Source: Nocardia asiatica NBRC 100129
GTDB lineage: Bacteria; Actinomycetota; Actinomycetes; Mycobacteriales; Mycobacteriaceae
DNA length: 64,000 nt
Assembly (NCBI RefSeq): GCF_000308415.1
Contig: NZ_BAFS01000209.1
Coordinates: 1-64,000, forward strand
Direction: 5' to 3'
Positions 60,920 to 64,000 of the stretch are shown here, piece by piece; positions within the stretch are counted from its first letter, which is position 1, and each line of letters starts with the position of its first letter. The translations under genes were made by a program, and so were the position numbers. The notes below the pieces were generated by a model. That model made no database searches. It saw only the letters and a list, made by a program, of their open reading frames with translations, and was not told the DNA's origin.

Positions 60920-62676
60920 CGGGCCGCTCGGGCTTGGGCACAAGTCAGGCAGCGTACCTGTTTGCCACTATTTGGATCGGTAACAAAATCATGGTAGAAC
61001 AACTTGCGGTGCCCTCTATTGCGCTCACATGCTCGGCAGTTCCGCCACCCATTCTTGAGCCTCGTGTTCTGCGGAGTGAATTCGTGCCCGGCCGGGCAGA
61101 ATCGAGACACCGCATACTTCTCTTCATAACACACACGACAACGGCGTACAGTAGTCGGATTTCTCATATCAATGACATACTCATGCCCATGCTTAGGAAT
61201 GTGACGAGAATTCAGTCGGCACAACACACAATTTCGCTGCCCCTTCGCTGTGTATTCCGTCGTCTCCTTGGTAAATTTATGACCGTTGACGCAATACTTC
61301 GGAGGCGGGTTCAACCTTCGACAGGTTAGACACCGGCGCTTCTTGACCGGGCCACCCGGGTCAGGGACGAACGAGTGCCCATAGTCCGGTATATGCGTCC
61401 GATCCCAGGTGCATTGCTGGCAATATCGTTTTCCGTCGCTTCCAATCCTCTTGTTCTCAGGCGTGTATTCGTGTCCCTTCGGACAGAACTGCGGCGTCGA
61501 TTCCTCACGTTGCCGACAGATGAGGCACCGTCGGCGCAGATTGCTCACATTCTCGGGGTCGGCGACAAATTCGTGCCCGCGCTTTTCGAGGTGATACCGG
61601 TCCGTGTTGCACTGGCGGCATCGCCGATGGCCGTCTGGGCTGTAGTCTGTGTTCTCGTCGTCGTAGGGGTGGCCTTGTGGGCAGGCGAGGATCACCATTG
61701 CGGCACGCCTTAGGTTCTCGCCAATCGTCACCGCCTCAAGATGTCGGGGATTGCAACACAACGGAACGCCGCACAAGTGGTCAATCGTGAGGTTGAGCGC
61801 TGAACCCTCGCCGTTCGCAAGCTCATAGGCGAGGCGGTGTACTTGGACGACGCGCCCCTTACGTTTCTGGCCCGGCACCCGCACATACATGCGCCCGTAC
61901 CCCATCTTGTTCTTGGAACCGGTCCATACTTGGCAGTCACCCGTGAGCCCGTACATAGTCCTGCCGCGCTCCGAGACCGACTGGGGAACAAGCCCCTTCC
62001 TCAACTTAACCGCCGGAGAAACGGCAGGTCCGCTCATGACGCCGTGCCCATCAAGATATGCGACTGCGACAGCGATGTTGGCCGCGACGGCTATCAGTTC
62101 ACCGCACCCGCAACCGCATTTGACCTTGTTCGGGTCGCCGTATTTCTCCAAGCGCCGAAGGTGCGCCTGGCACAGTCCGCGCCCAGCGATTGGGCGTGGA
62201 CATCCGTCGAGCTTGCATTCACGACCGACCACCGGGGCCTGCCGCACGGGTTGGTCAGCAGGCAGCCCCGCTGTGATCTCGGCTCTCTCAATATTGAATT
62301 TGCGAGCATTACACGTCCAATGAGCAGCGCGACAATTTTCCATCGTATGGGGGCCGCCTCTGGACAGCGGAATTACATGATCGACCGCCGGGGACAGCGG
62401 ATCATGTTTGCCGCCAAGAACTCGGGATGTTCGCAACCTCTCCGGGATTAGCTCGCCACACAGGTGACATATCCAGCCGTCCCGCTCGAACACCTCCCGC
62501 GCGATGACAAGTTCCGTCTCAACCCCCCATTTCTTGGCGCGGTTGAGCGCGTCACGAGCCCGGATCAACTCCGCCTTACGGAGCTTGATGTGTTCCTCGC
62601 ACCGCTGACGGCTCGGCCCGCGCCCCGTGGGCCGAGGGTCGAACATCACGTCGCAATCGGCGCACTTAATGAGCAT
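60916..62676 (-). CDS. Double-HNH endonuclease with four tandem double zinc-finger repeats
   Basis: 586 residues; ribosome site GAGGAGG 4 bases before ATG 62676. Order: small zinc ribbon (C5/C8, C26/H29); HNH module 1 (66-126: CHLC, DHVIPLSRGG, CNARK); a CxxxxC-RGLC-H zinc knot (154-172); HNH_3-like module 2 (249-320: WTGSKNKMGYGR, HRLAYEL, TIDHLCGVPLCCNPRHLE); then four about 65-residue repeats starting at 332, 398, 462 and 527. Each repeat has CxxGH, CxxC, GHxFV and CxxC, enough for two zinc ions. Composition is less GC-biased than neighbours. Not a named family as a whole; homing-type or defence nuclease are options. Confidence 0.85.
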   Translation of the reverse strand: MLIKCADCDVMFDPRPTGRGPSRQRCEEHIKLRKAELIRARDALNRAKKWGVETELVIAREVFERDGWICHLCGELIPERLRTSRVLGGKHDPLSPAVDHVIPLSRGGPHTMENCRAAHWTCNARKFNIERAEITAGLPADQPVRQAPVVGRECKLDGCPRPIAGRGLCQAHLRRLEKYGDPNKVKCGCGCGELIAVAANIAVAVAYLDGHGVMSGPAVSPAVKLRKGLVPQSVSERGRTMYGLTGDCQVWTGSKNKMGYGRMYVRVPGQKRKGRVVQVHRLAYELANGEGSALNLTIDHLCGVPLCCNPRHLEAVTIGENLRRAAMVILACPQGHPYDDENTDYSPDGHRRCRQCNTDRYHLEKRGHEFVADPENVSNLRRRCLICRQREESTPQFCPKGHEYTPENKRIGSDGKRYCQQCTWDRTHIPDYGHSFVPDPGGPVKKRRCLTCRRLNPPPKYCVNGHKFTKETTEYTAKGQRNCVLCRLNSRHIPKHGHEYVIDMRNPTTVRRCRVCYEEKYAVSRFCPAGHEFTPQNTRLKNGWRNCRACERNRGHRKLFYHDFVTDPNSGKQVRCLTCAQARAAR

Positions 62677-62847
62677 GAGGCCTCCTCATCCCATTGGACC
62701 ATCGCCCGGTGACAACATTCAGTGCTGCTGCACAGGTCGAACGCCCTGCCACCGCTAGGCTCAGGCCGGATTTCTTAGACGATGTCTCACATGGATGTAA
62801 TTTGTTGTCGCTGCATCGTAGTGGGTTGTGCTACATGATGTTCGGTC

Positions 62848-63310
62848 GTGGTGGATGCGTTGTCGCGGCGGTTGGTGCCGGACGAGTTGTGGGAACTAGT
62901 GGAGCCGTTGCTGCCGGAGTTCAGCCCGCGCCCGCAGGGTGGCGGTGTCGCTCCGGTCGATCAGCGAGCAATGCTCATGGCGGTGGTGTACGTGCTGGCC
63001 AGCGGTTGTGCGTGGCGGATGCTGCCGCCGTCGTTCGGGGTGAGCGTGCCGACTGCGCATCGACGGTTCACGGTGTGGACCGATTCCCGGGGTCCCGTCA
63101 AGTGTGGCGGCGGCTACATCGGGCGGTGCTCGACGAGCTGGGCGGCCAAGGGCTGATCGACTGGTCGAGGGCAGTAGTGGACGCCGCGAGCGTAAAGGGG
63201 GGCGATCTGACCGGTCCGAATCCGGTCGACCGCGGCAAGCCCGGCTCGAAGCTGCACGTGCTGTCCGACCGGGCGGGAATTCCTCTGGCCGCGGCGGTTT
63301 CAACTGGTAA
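62848..63310 (+). pseudogene. IS5-family (IS427-like) transposase fragment
   Basis: Frame 1 (62848-63156) starts with LSRRLVPDELWELVEPLLPE and RAMLMAVVYVLASGCAWRML, the IS5 orfA. From about 63,098 the homology moves to another frame (LHRAVLDELGGQGLIDWSRA, then PGSKLHVLSDRAGIPLAAAV) and ends near 63,310, well short of the catalytic Glu region. Some IS427-group elements use two frames, but the 3' truncation shows a dead copy. Confidence 0.75.
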
Positions 63311-63379
63311 GGCGGGCGTATTCGAGCCCCGTGAATTCTCGCGGTGGGAACTAGATCCGTCGGATCGGGGGTCGGCGTG

Positions 63380-63882
63380 ATGACGCGTTTCGATTCAGAT
63401 CCAACGAAGCGTGCGGTGCTTAGCCTGTGTCCGGCATCCCTCGCTGAGGCAGTCGATTTTGTGCGACTGCACCACCGGCATCATCAGCCACCAGTCGGTC
63501 ACAAGTTTTCGATCGGTGTCGCAGCGGATGACGTGATCACTGGTGTCGCCATCGTCGGCCGGCCGGTCGCTCGGCATCTTGATGACGGTTGGACGCTCGA
63601 GATTGTTCGAACCGCGACCGATGGAACGCCGAACGTCAACAGCATGCTTTATGGCGCTGCATGGCGGGCGACGAAAGCCCCGGATATACCCGCCTGATCA
63701 CCTATAGCCAGCGCGGTGAGTCGGGAAGCTCATTGCGCGCAGCGGGTTATCGCGTTGTAGCGCAACGGAAAGCGCGTCAGGGATGGAGCTGTCCTAGTCG
63801 CCCGCGAATGGGGCAGTTCAGCACCCGTTGTTGCCCGCCGAAACATGGACCGAACCGGTTCGGTGTGGGGCACCACTGCGGG
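63380..63882 (+). pseudogene. XF1762-like protein, frameshifted
   Basis: From ATG 63380: DFVRLHHRHHQPPVGHKFSI and VAIVGRPVARHLDDGWTLEI are typical of the XF1762 family. At the CCCC run (63678-63681) the frame is lost (stop at 63697), and the expected continuation YTRLITYSQRGESGSSLRAA lies in the next frame. One missing base explains it: real mutation or a homopolymer error. The function of the family is not established. The 3' boundary in the second frame is unclear. Confidence 0.6.
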
Positions 63883-64000
63883 CTACGACTCGAACACACC
63901 GTCCAAGTAGCTCAGATCGACTTCGGCTCGCATGTCGACAAGGGTGTCCCCGTAGTCGAACTTCTCCGGGCGACGCCATCTCCATTCGTCGATGGACACC
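63883..64000 (-). CDS. Partial gene at the right edge, C-terminal end
   Basis: Frame enters from beyond the window and stops at 63883-63885. The visible 38 residues include EWRWRRPEKFDYGDTLVDMR, with high GC at third positions. Not recognised. Confidence 0.5.
   Translation of the reverse strand, partial: VSIDEWRWRRPEKFDYGDTLVDMRAEVDLSYLDGVFES

Noticed and set aside
63098..63310. Programmed frameshift in an active IS5 element
   Set aside because: Possible for IS427-type elements, but the copy is truncated before the catalytic Glu region and no right terminal repeat was found.

Overview
The window comes from a high-GC, mycolic-acid-containing actinomycete, most likely Nocardia or a close relative. 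Evidence: GC-rich third codon positions throughout, frequent GTG starts, an antigen-85-type mycolyltransferase, many TetR regulators, DUF1206 and DUF3159 membrane proteins, ESX-type WXG100 and YbaB/EbfC genes. The genus is inferred, not proven.

Left part (1-26,540) is chromosome. It holds small membrane proteins and TetR regulators, two drug-exporter-type MFS genes (one decapitated by a deletion that also removed the front of a LysR gene), an ECF sigma factor, an SBP-ATPase-permease Mn/Zn/Fe ABC importer, a P450 without the ExxR motif, a flavin amine oxidase, an overlapping RsbQ-RsbP-like stress pair, a frameshifted GH18-like exported protein, a MarR regulator with related palindromes around it, an exported protein, a lipoprotein beta-lactamase-fold hydrolase and a divergent hydrolase/AraC pair.

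At 26,498-26,580 lie the 3' end of a tRNA-Ala gene and its terminator, reading leftwards. The tRNA 5' half is missing, so this is one attachment end of an integrated element. A tyrosine integrase and Xis-like gene follow, then element genes of unknown function (among them a 1081-aa protein). Next come a type IV secretion module (VirB4, VirB6/TrbL, pilin-like, HTH protein), a control region with two opposed arrays of 11-bp iterons, two methyltransferase-type genes, a VirD4/TraD coupling protein and a Replic_Relax protein. The right junction (an intact tRNA-Ala) is not in the window, so the element probably runs past 64,000 or has decayed.

From 47,034 the element is packed with cargo. A VirB1-like start is fused to a WXG100 protein, followed by an ESX-type toxin with an HExxH metallopeptidase tail, a probable immunity gene, an EbfC gene, an APH-family kinase, a Septu-like defence pair (HNH plus ATPase), an IS701-like remnant with both ends preserved, and a type I restriction-modification system (R-S-M order) whose HsdR has lost the recognisable nuclease motif. 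The far right has an integrase remnant, a 586-aa protein with two HNH modules and four tandem double zinc-finger repeats, an IS5 remnant, a frameshifted XF1762-like gene and a partial gene.

Several genes carry single-base frameshifts (about 18,650; 29,490; 29,735; 60,330; 63,675). Part of this may be real decay in a mobile region and part may be assembly error.
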